Source of the DNA: an uncultured Phycisphaerales bacterium
Lineage (GTDB): Bacteria > Planctomycetota > Phycisphaerae > Phycisphaerales > UBA1924
NCBI GenBank assembly: GCA_937871415.1
Contig: CALMQD010000284.1
Span: forward strand, 1-7,834
DNA length: 7,834 nucleotides
Direction of reading: 5' to 3'
Of the stretch, positions 1 through 5,672 are shown piece after piece. The notes under the pieces were generated by a model, which saw only the letters and a list, made by a program, of their open reading frames with translations, was not told where the DNA came from and made no database searches. How positions within the stretch are numbered: position 1 is the stretch's first letter; each line of letters begins with the position of its first letter. Made by a program: the position numbers and the translations under genes.

Positions 1-381
1 GACGTCCTGCGGCGGGTCCTGGTAGTGCTGATCGAGGCCCAGTTCGCCCCAGGCGACGCACTTGGGGTCGCTCGCGACGAGCGCGAGGTTGGCCCAGTCG
101 TGCGTGTCGGTGAGGCGCGCGGAACGCGAGGAGTCGCCCGGGGCCGCGGTGTCTTCGCCCTTGCCGGGCGCGGCGTAGAGCGGGTGGACGCCGGCGGTGC
201 ACCAGACGCGCTCGTGGGCGCGGGCGATGCGGAGCGCGTCGAGGCAGTCGCGCGTGGTGGTCGAGATCGTGATGCAGCCGGTGACGCCCGCGGCCGCGGC
301 GTCGGCGAGGACCTGTTGAACGCGCGCGGGCTCGCCGGCGCCGAGGTCGGGGAAGGTGAGATGGCAGTGCGTGTCGATCAA
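1..381 (-). CDS. TatD family metal-dependent hydrolase (3' part missing)
   Basis: This is the N-terminal 127 residues of a TatD-type TIM-barrel hydrolase, truncated by the window edge. The metal-binding start motif IDTHCH is at residues 2-7, GVHP at 64-67, and GELGLDQHY at 112-120, which holds the conserved Glu (E113) of the family's GE(I/L)GLD motif. Family members are divalent-metal nucleases or related phosphoesterases acting in the cytoplasm. The start chosen is TTG at 381, because the reading frame upstream has no ATG or GTG before the stop of the preceding gene, and GGAG lies 9 nt upstream of the TTG. There is a longer than usual linker (about residues 70-93, rich in Gly, Ala, Pro and Ser) between GVHP and the next conserved block. 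The gene follows the MBL-fold gene by 36 nt on the same strand, so co-transcription is likely. The family assignment is secure; the natural substrate is not shown. Confidence 0.9.
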   Translation of the reverse strand, partial: MIDTHCHLTFPDLGAGEPARVQQVLADAAAAGVTGCITISTTTRDCLDALRIARAHERVWCTAGVHPLYAAPGKGEDTAAPGDSSRSARLTDTHDWANLALVASDPKCVAWGELGLDQHYQDPPQDV

Positions 382-417
382 GGACGACGACTCCGGCGTG
401 GTCGGCGCTGAACGGTG

Positions 418-1113
418 TCAGAACGCCCGGCGCAGGGGGTTGGGCATGATGTTGTCGCGCCCGGGGATGAAGGTGTCGGCGATCTCGACGGCTTCTTTGA
501 GGCTTTCCTGGGCCTGGCGCACGTCGATGCTGTCGGGGAGGACCATGGCCTTGGCGAGGTGGTCGGAAGTGGCGATGGCGTCGCCGCAGACGAGCAGGGT
601 GCTGCGCGGGAGCGCGATGAGCAGGCCGGTGAGGCCGGGGGTGACGCCGGGCATGGGGAAGATGTCGACGCCGTCGGCGACACGGTCGGGCGCGGCCTGG
701 CAGCGCTTGAGCACGGCGACGTCGCGTTCGAGGCGGGCGCGGAGTTCCTCATCGCCGGCGAGCGCGGCCTGGCGGAGGTCTTCGGCGAGGGGCACGCCGA
801 CGCCTTCGCGCTCGTTCTGGCCGATGTACCAGGTGGCGTGCTCGAAGGCGCGCACGCCGCGCATCGTGTCGTGCTGGTAACTGGTCAGGAAGACGTGCGT
901 GACATCGGAGATTTTGAGGCCGGTGCGCTCGTTCAGGCGTGCGGCGATGGCGGCCTCGGGGAGGCCGGGATCGACGAGGATGGTCTTCTTGCCGCTGCGG
1001 ATGAGGGTGCAGGTGGCGTGGCCGGTGCGGACGGGCGTGCGCTCGTCCCAGAGCGAGTTGGCGCTGAGGGTGCCGATGCTGATGACGCGGACGTCGATGG
1101 CGGGTGGGGGCAT
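418..1113 (-). CDS. MBL-fold protein (MBLAC1-like) with degenerate metal site
   Basis: This 231-residue protein has the layout of a metallo-beta-lactamase-fold hydrolase. It has an N-terminal beta region with TILVDPGLP (44-52), an LTSYQHDTMRG block (76-86) where active enzymes have HxHxDH, a PGVTPGL block (155-161) in place of PGHTPGH, VCGDAIATSDH (175-185) with the conserved Asp (D178), and a C-terminal IPGRD (216-220) in place of PGH. All the usual zinc-binding histidines are therefore substituted (S78, Q80, T83, V157, R219), while D82, D178 and the glycines are kept. The frame is intact over the full family length, so it does not look like a pseudogene. The overall pattern resembles the MBLAC1/glyoxalase-II-like branch. 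The start is the ATG at 1113; no good Shine-Dalgarno is visible before it. It lies 125 nt after pfp and 36 nt before the TatD gene, same strand. Function is unknown; it may be non-catalytic or use another metal site. Confidence 0.82.
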   Translation of the reverse strand: MPPPAIDVRVISIGTLSANSLWDERTPVRTGHATCTLIRSGKKTILVDPGLPEAAIAARLNERTGLKISDVTHVFLTSYQHDTMRGVRAFEHATWYIGQNEREGVGVPLAEDLRQAALAGDEELRARLERDVAVLKRCQAAPDRVADGVDIFPMPGVTPGLTGLLIALPRSTLLVCGDAIATSDHLAKAMVLPDSIDVRQAQESLKEAVEIADTFIPGRDNIMPNPLRRAF

Positions 1114-1210
1114 GGGTGTGGAGAGCGCGGAACGGAGCGGGTGGAGTGCGGGGTGAGCGCGGAGACGGGATGAAGGTGCGCGGGAGTGGGCGGCGCGGAG
1201 AAGCGGCGAG

Positions 1211-1265
1211 TCAGGCTTGCTGGATCAAGGCCGCCGGATCAGGCCTGCTGGATGAGGCCGCCGCC
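1211..1265. repeat. 28-bp imperfect tandem duplication at the pfp stop codon
   Basis: The segment 1239-1265, which encodes the last codons and stop of pfp, is repeated immediately downstream at 1211-1238. Both copies begin TCAGGC, share TGCTGGAT and then AGGCCGCCG; they differ by two substitutions and one single-base indel near the centre before diverging at the edge. The second copy is out of frame with the coding copy, so it looks like a decayed local duplication and not functional sequence. Confidence 0.75.
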
Positions 1266-2537
1266 CTTGATCTCGTAGATGCGGACCATCTCCGGGAGTT
1301 TGCCGACGAGCGGCTTGGCCCAGGCGATGAACTTGTCGGTCACGTCGTTGTGGCCGGCGATGAAGTCGGCGGGCATGTGGCGGGTCTTGCCCGCGACCTG
1401 CCGGAGTTCGACGCGCGCGAGGCGGACCTTGTACGGCTTGGTGCTCACACGCTGGATGGCGACGCTGCCGCTCTCGAAGCCCTGCTTGGCGAAGGCGACG
1501 GCCTGACGCCCGACGTTGCGGGCTTCCGCGGCGTCGACGGCCGAGGCGTCGGGCCAGCAGCGCTGCAGGTAGCCGAAGGTGTCGGCGCGGACGCGGAGGG
1601 GTTTGCCGCTGCTGCTCTTGAGGTTCTTCTTGATGAGGTCGGAGAGGGCGTCGCCGAGCGCGCCGACGCCGGAGAGTTGGACGTTGCCGTGCGCGTCCTT
1701 CTCCAGGTGTTCGAGGAGGGTGGTGACGATGGGGCGGCCGGCGTGGTCCTGGATGCCCTCGCTGACGGCGATCTGGCAGCGCCCGAGGCGGGCGTAGACG
1801 GACTCGACGTCGGCAAGGAACTTCTGGCTATCGAAGTGGACCTCGGGGAGATAGACCAGGTGCGGGCCGTTGCGGTCGCGGAACTTGCTGTCGCCGCGGG
1901 CGAGCGCGGCGGCGGCGGTGAGGAAGCCGGCGTGGCGTCCCATGACGACGTTGATCTTGACGCCGGGGAGGGAGGCGTTGTCCATGGAGTCGGCCATGAA
2001 GGCCATGGCGTTGAAGCGCGCGGCGGAGGCGTAGCCGGGCGTGTGGTCGTTCTCCATGAGGTCGTTGTCGACGGTCTTGGGGACGTGGAAGCAGCGGAGG
2101 TCGTAGCCCTGCTGCTGGGCGAGTTCGCTCACGATTCGGCAGGTGTCGCTCGAGTCGTTGCCGCCGATGTAGAAGAAGTAGCGCACGTCGTTCTTGGCGA
2201 GGGACTCGAAGATGCGGGCGCAGTACTCGGCGTCGGGCTTGTCGCGCGAGGAGCCGAGCGCGGCGGAGGGGGTCTTGGCGAGGCGGGCGAGGTCGGGCGC
2301 GCTGATCCTGGCCATGTCGACCAGTTCGGGCGGCGTGCGCGTCAGGCCGTTCACGCCGTGGCGCATGCCGTAGATCTTCTTGACGGACTTGAAGGAGCGG
2401 AGCGCTTCGACGACGCCGACGAGGGACTGGTTGATGACGGCGGTGGGACCGCCGGACTGGCCGACGACGGCGTTGCCCTTGAGGAGCGCGGACGAGGCGG
2501 CGCGGGGCTTGGGGGAAGGCTTGGCGGATTTGGCCAT
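1239..2537 (-). CDS. pfp: Diphosphate--fructose-6-phosphate 1-phosphotransferase (PPi-type 6-phosphofructokinase)
   Basis: This 432-residue phosphofructokinase phosphorylates fructose 6-phosphate to fructose 1,6-bisphosphate in the cytoplasm (upper glycolysis). Motifs in order: GQSGGPTAVIN (26-36) at the phosphoryl-donor loop, GGNDS (125-129), PKTVDND (153-159, with the catalytic-region Asp), MGR (199-201, sugar-phosphate binding) and SEGIQ in the C-terminal half. The donor-specificity positions are diagnostic: Asp where ATP enzymes have Gly in GGDGS, and Lys in PKTVDND where ATP enzymes have PGTIDND. Both point to pyrophosphate as donor and a potentially reversible reaction. The start is ATG 2537 with AAGGA at 2548-2552, 10 nt upstream. 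The first 20 residues are a basic, Pro/Ser-rich extension before the fold begins. It is the first gene of the minus-strand run pfp, MBL-fold, TatD; nothing in the neighbours is glycolytic. Donor preference is inferred from motifs. Confidence 0.93.
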   Translation of the reverse strand: MAKSAKPSPKPRAASSALLKGNAVVGQSGGPTAVINQSLVGVVEALRSFKSVKKIYGMRHGVNGLTRTPPELVDMARISAPDLARLAKTPSAALGSSRDKPDAEYCARIFESLAKNDVRYFFYIGGNDSSDTCRIVSELAQQQGYDLRCFHVPKTVDNDLMENDHTPGYASAARFNAMAFMADSMDNASLPGVKINVVMGRHAGFLTAAAALARGDSKFRDRNGPHLVYLPEVHFDSQKFLADVESVYARLGRCQIAVSEGIQDHAGRPIVTTLLEHLEKDAHGNVQLSGVGALGDALSDLIKKNLKSSSGKPLRVRADTFGYLQRCWPDASAVDAAEARNVGRQAVAFAKQGFESGSVAIQRVSTKPYKVRLARVELRQVAGKTRHMPADFIAGHNDVTDKFIAWAKPLVGKLPEMVRIYEIKGGGLIQQA

Positions 2538-2547
2538 GGGGGAAGAG

Positions 2548-2552
2548 TCCTT
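2548..2552 (-). promoter_or_regulatory. Ribosome binding site of pfp
   Basis: On the minus strand AAGGA precedes the ATG at 2537 by 10 nt. It supports this start over any internal one. No clear -10/-35 pair was recognised between here and the terminator at 2641. Confidence 0.6.
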
Positions 2553-2640
2553 GAGCGGGGGGCCGGAGGGGACAGCGGGGCATGGTAACCGCGGCGGCGC
2601 GGGCGGGTCCCGCTGCGGCTTCCCGCCCTGTGCGCAGAGA

Positions 2641-2672
2641 AAAGGCCCGTCCCCGCTGGGGGTCGGGCCTTT
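2641..2672 (-). terminator. Rho-independent terminator of the dockerin-protein gene
   Basis: The arms AAAGGCCCG (2641-2649) and CGGGCCTTT (2664-2672) are perfect reverse complements, extended inwards by CCCC/GGGG around a short loop. On the minus strand the hairpin ends in CCTTTT. It lies 36 nt beyond the stop of the secreted protein gene and upstream of pfp, so it insulates the two minus-strand transcription units. The A/T flanks on both sides mean it could also act on plus-strand transcripts. Confidence 0.85.
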
Positions 2673-2708
2673 CCCGAAGAGGAAGACCGGGGAGTGGATC
2701 GGCGCGGC

Positions 2709-5273
2709 TCAGGCGCACGTGCCGCCGTTGCCGAAGGCGGCGAACCACTCGTCGAGGAACTGGAAGAGGTCCGAGACGTCGACGTCAGCGTCGCCGTCGA
2801 AGTCGCCGCTGGGATCGGCGACGGTCGGGGCGCCATTGGGGAAGTCGAGGAACCACAGGTCGAGGAAGGCGAAGAGGTCGCCGACTTCGACGAGGTGAGT
2901 GTCGCCGGCGTAGGCCGCGGCCTTCTGGCAGGGCGTCTGGCCGCCGGAGACTGAGAGGGCGACGGGCGTGGTGGAAACCGAGCCGCAGGGGCTGGTGAGG
3001 ACGACGTCGTAGTCACCGGCGTCGCCGCCGGCGACGGGGTTGATGGTGAGCGTGCTGGAGGTCGCGCCGGAGATCGGGCCGCCGTCGGAGAGGTTCATGC
3101 CGTTGCGCCGCCACTGGTAGCCGGTGGCGATGCCGCTCACGCTGAAGGTGACGCTGTCGCCGCTGCTCACGCTCTGAGCAGAGGGAGAGGCGTTGATCCT
3201 GGGGCTGACGAGGTTGGTGTTGCCGGGGCTCATCTGCAGGGCCGCGACGAGGGTGTAGCCGACGTCGGCGAAGCCGATGGTCTCACCGGGGTCGATGGAG
3301 TAGGGGCCGGGGAAGGAGCCGCCGACATCGGAGGCGGCCCAAGAGCAGGGCGAGCCGCTGGGGGTGAGGATGCGGACGATCTGGTCGGGGGTCCAGCCGG
3401 TGTTGGGGTCGGCGGGGGCCTGGGGCAGGTTCACGCCGCCGAAGTCGTCGGCGTAGAGCAGGCCGCCGTTGTCGCCGTTGTAGTAGGCGACGGCGTCGAC
3501 GGCGGTGAATCCGGCGAAGGGACCGGCGTCGAGTGTGCCGTCGTTGTTGGCGTCGTAATCGACGGCGACGGTGGGCGGCTGGCCGTAGCCGAGGACGTAG
3601 GTGTTGCCGTCGTTCTCAATGTCGGGGGTGAAATCGAAGACGACGACGTTGCAGTTGGCGTCGGGGGCGGGGTCGAGAACGTCGGCGGTATCGCGGATCA
3701 GCAGCAGGCCGTCGGCGCCGGTGCTGTAGGAGCCGAGATCAATGATCAGGTCGACGGTGCCGGCGTTGCCGAAGTCGTTCTCGATGACGACGAGGTAGTA
3801 ACCGGCAAGGGGACGGTTGGGCGCGCCCATGATCTCGACGAACTCGCTGCCCTGATCGGCGCCGGGGGCGTTGACAAGCAGTTCGGAGAGATAGAGCGGG
3901 GAGGTATCGACCCAGTTGCGCGTGGCGGTAGCCATGAACGGCTGGCCGCCGAGCGTGCCGGAGGCCTGGATGACATCCTGGCCGGCGACGCCGCTGGAGG
4001 TGTACATGAAGGTGGCCTGGCCCGAGCCGTTGGTCGGGACGGTGGCCATCAACCCGGCGTTGGGGCCGGAGAGGATCTGGAAGGTCACGTTGACGCCGGC
4101 GCCGGCGGGGTTGGGCCCGGAGAGGACGCTCGCGGTCAGGCTGTGGGAACCGGCGAGCGCGCCGCTGGAGAACGAAGGCGAGAGGCTGACGCCGGAGATG
4201 GGATAGACGGTGAAAGTAGAGGATGTGCCGCCGCCGGAAGCGTTCGCGGTGGCCGTCGCGCTCGCGGTGGCGGCGAGGGGGCCGGCGGGGTTCACGAGCG
4301 TGGCCGAGGCGACGCCGGAGGTGTTGGGGGCGCTGATGTTGACCGTGACCGGCGCGGTGAACGCGGCGGAGTTGATCTCGACGGTGGCGGGGCTGGTGAC
4401 GGGCGCACCGGAGAGGGTGACGGTGAAGTTGACGCTCTGGCCGCCGGTGAAGTCGGGGCCGCCGGCGAAGGTGACGCTCGCGACCGAGGGGTTGGTGGGG
4501 GCGACGACGCTGATGTTGCCGGAGGGCAGGTTGAGGGCGGGGGCCCAGTTCGCCGGGTTGGCGATGGCGGTCAGCCAGTCGCTCTTGGTGCCCGAGACCA
4601 GTGCACCGGTGTTGAAGGCGATGGTGCCGCCGGTCGCGAAGTTCACGGTGACGGCGGTGTGCCCGGCGACGGAGAGGCCCGGGGGAATGTCGCCGCTGCT
4701 GGAGTCGCTGGCGCTCTCGAAGCCGTTGGTGTCGTCGAAGACGAAGAGGTGCTGGAGGGTGTTGTTGCCGGTGAAGATCGGGTCGTTGACGTTGGCGGCC
4801 TGGACGGCGTAGATCTGCTCGCCGCCCTGCCCGAGCGAGAGGTTCTGGTAGGAACCGCTCACGCCGCCGGGGATCGCGCCCGAGGTGGCCCAGGCCCAGT
4901 TGGCGGTGTTGGTGCCGGAAGTGAAGATCGTTCCGGCGGGGACGTTGCTGGAGAGCGTGACCTTGGTGAGGTTCTCGTTGCCGTCGGCGTCGGAATCGGT
5001 GACGCCGCGGAAGCCCGGGGGCGCGGTGATCCAGCCGTTGTCGGTGAAGTGGATGACGGTTCCGGCGGGGAGGTCGACGAGGTTGACGAAGGTGAAGACG
5101 TCGGGGGTCGTGTTGTTGGTACGACCGATGATCGCGACGTCGCCGGGTGTGAGGGAGATCTGCGCGTGGGCGCCGGCGGCGCACCAGAGGCCCGCGGCGA
5201 GGGCGGCGCCCGCCTGCGCGACGGTGACTCTGCGACGCGTGGACAGACCGACGACTGCTTCACGAAGACCCAT
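2709..5273 (-). CDS. Secreted multidomain protein with lamin-tail-like, Ig-like and C-terminal dockerin domains
   Basis: This 854-residue exported protein is probably a surface or extracellular structural/adhesive protein; no catalytic motif was seen. A signal peptide (1-37) has a TRRR n-region, a hydrophobic core and AHA before Q38. An N-terminal beta domain (about 39-255) carries HFTDNGW (75-81), a motif I recall from lamin-tail and nuclease-linked proteins. Ig-like/Big-type repeats follow at about 260-355 and 358-454. A lamin-tail-like domain (about 459-690) contains LSELLVN, FTPDIENDGNTY and an Asp-rich calcium-type loop (572-582). An Ig-like domain (about 691-777) has YQWRRNG and DAGDYDVVL. 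The dockerin (782-853) has two similar halves, VEVGDLFAFLDLWF and VDVSDLFQFLDEWF, between C782 and C853; only the second retains a DxDxDxD loop (824-832). The ATG at 5273 is preferred over an upstream ATG at 5402, because AAGGAG sits 6 nt before it and the signal peptide begins there. A terminator follows. Confidence 0.9.
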   Translation of the reverse strand: MGLREAVVGLSTRRRVTVAQAGAALAAGLWCAAGAHAQISLTPGDVAIIGRTNNTTPDVFTFVNLVDLPAGTVIHFTDNGWITAPPGFRGVTDSDADGNENLTKVTLSSNVPAGTIFTSGTNTANWAWATSGAIPGGVSGSYQNLSLGQGGEQIYAVQAANVNDPIFTGNNTLQHLFVFDDTNGFESASDSSSGDIPPGLSVAGHTAVTVNFATGGTIAFNTGALVSGTKSDWLTAIANPANWAPALNLPSGNISVVAPTNPSVASVTFAGGPDFTGGQSVNFTVTLSGAPVTSPATVEINSAAFTAPVTVNISAPNTSGVASATLVNPAGPLAATASATATANASGGGTSSTFTVYPISGVSLSPSFSSGALAGSHSLTASVLSGPNPAGAGVNVTFQILSGPNAGLMATVPTNGSGQATFMYTSSGVAGQDVIQASGTLGGQPFMATATRNWVDTSPLYLSELLVNAPGADQGSEFVEIMGAPNRPLAGYYLVVIENDFGNAGTVDLIIDLGSYSTGADGLLLIRDTADVLDPAPDANCNVVVFDFTPDIENDGNTYVLGYGQPPTVAVDYDANNDGTLDAGPFAGFTAVDAVAYYNGDNGGLLYADDFGGVNLPQAPADPNTGWTPDQIVRILTPSGSPCSWAASDVGGSFPGPYSIDPGETIGFADVGYTLVAALQMSPGNTNLVSPRINASPSAQSVSSGDSVTFSVSGIATGYQWRRNGMNLSDGGPISGATSSTLTINPVAGGDAGDYDVVLTSPCGSVSTTPVALSVSGGQTPCQKAAAYAGDTHLVEVGDLFAFLDLWFLDFPNGAPTVADPSGDFDGDADVDVSDLFQFLDEWFAAFGNGGTCA

Positions 5274-5279
5274 GAACCG

Positions 5280-5285
5280 CTCCTT
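5280..5285 (-). promoter_or_regulatory. Ribosome binding site deciding the start of the dockerin protein
   Basis: AAGGAG on the minus strand lies 6 nt before the ATG at 5273, an ideal spacing. It shows that the in-frame ATG at 5402 is not the true start; the 43 extra residues would also bury the signal peptide. Confidence 0.85.
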
Positions 5286-5352
5286 GCTTTGAATGATGCT
5301 GACTCGGATGTCTCTGTGTCGAACGCGCAGCGCAGGCCGCGTGTGGTGACAA

Positions 5353-5371
5353 CAACTCCGCGCCGGAGTTG
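5353..5371. other. Short hairpin upstream of the dockerin-protein gene
   Basis: CAACTCCG (5353-5360) and CGGAGTTG (5364-5371) form a perfect 8-bp stem around CGC. A second GGGCGG/CCGCCC pair lies directly beside it (about 5372-5392). If transcription of the minus-strand gene starts beyond 5400, both would fold in the 5' leader. There is no adjacent T tract, so this is not a typical terminator. Confidence 0.4.
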
Positions 5372-5513
5372 GGGCGGGGGGTTGAGCCGCCCAGACCGAC
5401 ACAAAGCGGGGAGAGATTAGAAGCGAGGGCTGCGCAACCGGAGCGCGGGAGTGTGAAGTATGCGCTCAGTTCAGAGTGCGCAAAGGTTCTGTAAACACCG
5501 GCGTTTTCGACAA

Positions 5514-5579
5514 CCTGACGACACCCTGAACGTTGCGATCCTTGACGAACTCTTGACGCCTTCGCGAGCGCCTTGAACG
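5514..5579 (+). promoter_or_regulatory. Phased TGA(A)CG direct repeats, candidate regulator-binding region
   Basis: Five copies of a C(C/T)TGA(A)CG-type motif lie on the plus strand, at 5514-5520, 5525-5532, 5541-5547, 5552-5558 and 5572-5579. The TGA cores are 11, 16, 11 and 20 bp apart, so four form two pairs at one helical turn. Such 11-bp direct repeats are the usual layout of OmpR/PhoB-family response-regulator sites. Two copies read TTGACG and could also be -35 elements, but no good -10 follows at 16-18 nt. The region ends 93 bp before the start of the plus-strand secreted gene. Confidence 0.35.
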
Positions 5580-5580
5580 G

Positions 5581-5603
5581 GGGTGCGTTGTATGGTCGCA
5601 CCC
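5581..5603. promoter_or_regulatory. Operator-like palindrome upstream of the plus-strand secreted gene
   Basis: GGGTGCG (5581-5587) and CGCACCC (5597-5603) are perfect 7-bp inverted arms separated by TTGTATGGT, the most AT-rich piece nearby. It could be an operator over a -10-like TATGGT or a small leader hairpin. An ECF-type reading (TGAAC at 5574-5578, then GTC after 16 nt) also fits the spot, but weakly. Confidence 0.35.
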
Positions 5604-5658
5604 TCGGATGAGTGTCCCTCGCCGGGTGTGTTCCCGCTGTTCGTCCATCCATCACTGC

Positions 5659-5664
5659 AAGGAG
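5659..5664 (+). promoter_or_regulatory. Ribosome binding site of the PEP-CTERM-like protein gene
   Basis: AAGGAG lies 8 nt before the ATG at 5673 and identifies that ATG as the start, in preference to an in-frame ATG at 5592 or 5583-type upstream codons that would precede the signal peptide. Confidence 0.85.
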
Positions 5665-5672
5665 AGAGAGAT

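Larger units (their letters stand above)
5274..5672. other. 399-bp divergent intergenic (promoter) region
   Basis: This non-coding stretch lies between two divergently transcribed secreted-protein genes. It contains both ribosome binding sites, a hairpin at 5353-5371, TGA(A)CG direct repeats at 5514-5579 and a palindrome at 5581-5603. For the minus-strand gene a weak candidate promoter is TTTGCG (5479-5484) with CATACT (5457-5462) at 16-nt spacing. Open frames crossing it show no start site, signal or family resemblance and are treated as chance. Confidence 0.6.

Noticed and set aside
418..1113. MBL-fold gene as a pseudogene
   Set aside because: The frame is uninterrupted, the length and order of structural blocks match the family, and only the metal ligands are altered.
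1104..2588. 494-codon open frame on the plus strand opposite pfp
   Set aside because: It is antisense to a well-supported phosphofructokinase, has a repetitive Gly/Ala/Val/Asp composition, no recognisable motif and no ribosome binding site. Long mirror frames are expected at this GC content.
5163..5273. Lipoprotein signal on the dockerin protein (Cys at residue 31)
   Set aside because: The residues before the Cys are GLW, which does not fit a lipobox, and a better AHA cleavage site follows.
5274..5402. Upstream in-frame ATG extending the dockerin protein by 43 residues
   Set aside because: The extension puts a Pro/Arg/Cys-rich segment before the signal peptide and ignores the strong AAGGAG placed 6 nt before the ATG at 5273.
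4143..5420. 425-codon plus-strand frame opposite the dockerin protein
   Set aside because: It is a low-complexity Gly/Asp/Glu/Val composition mirroring the real gene, with no signal peptide, domain or Shine-Dalgarno.
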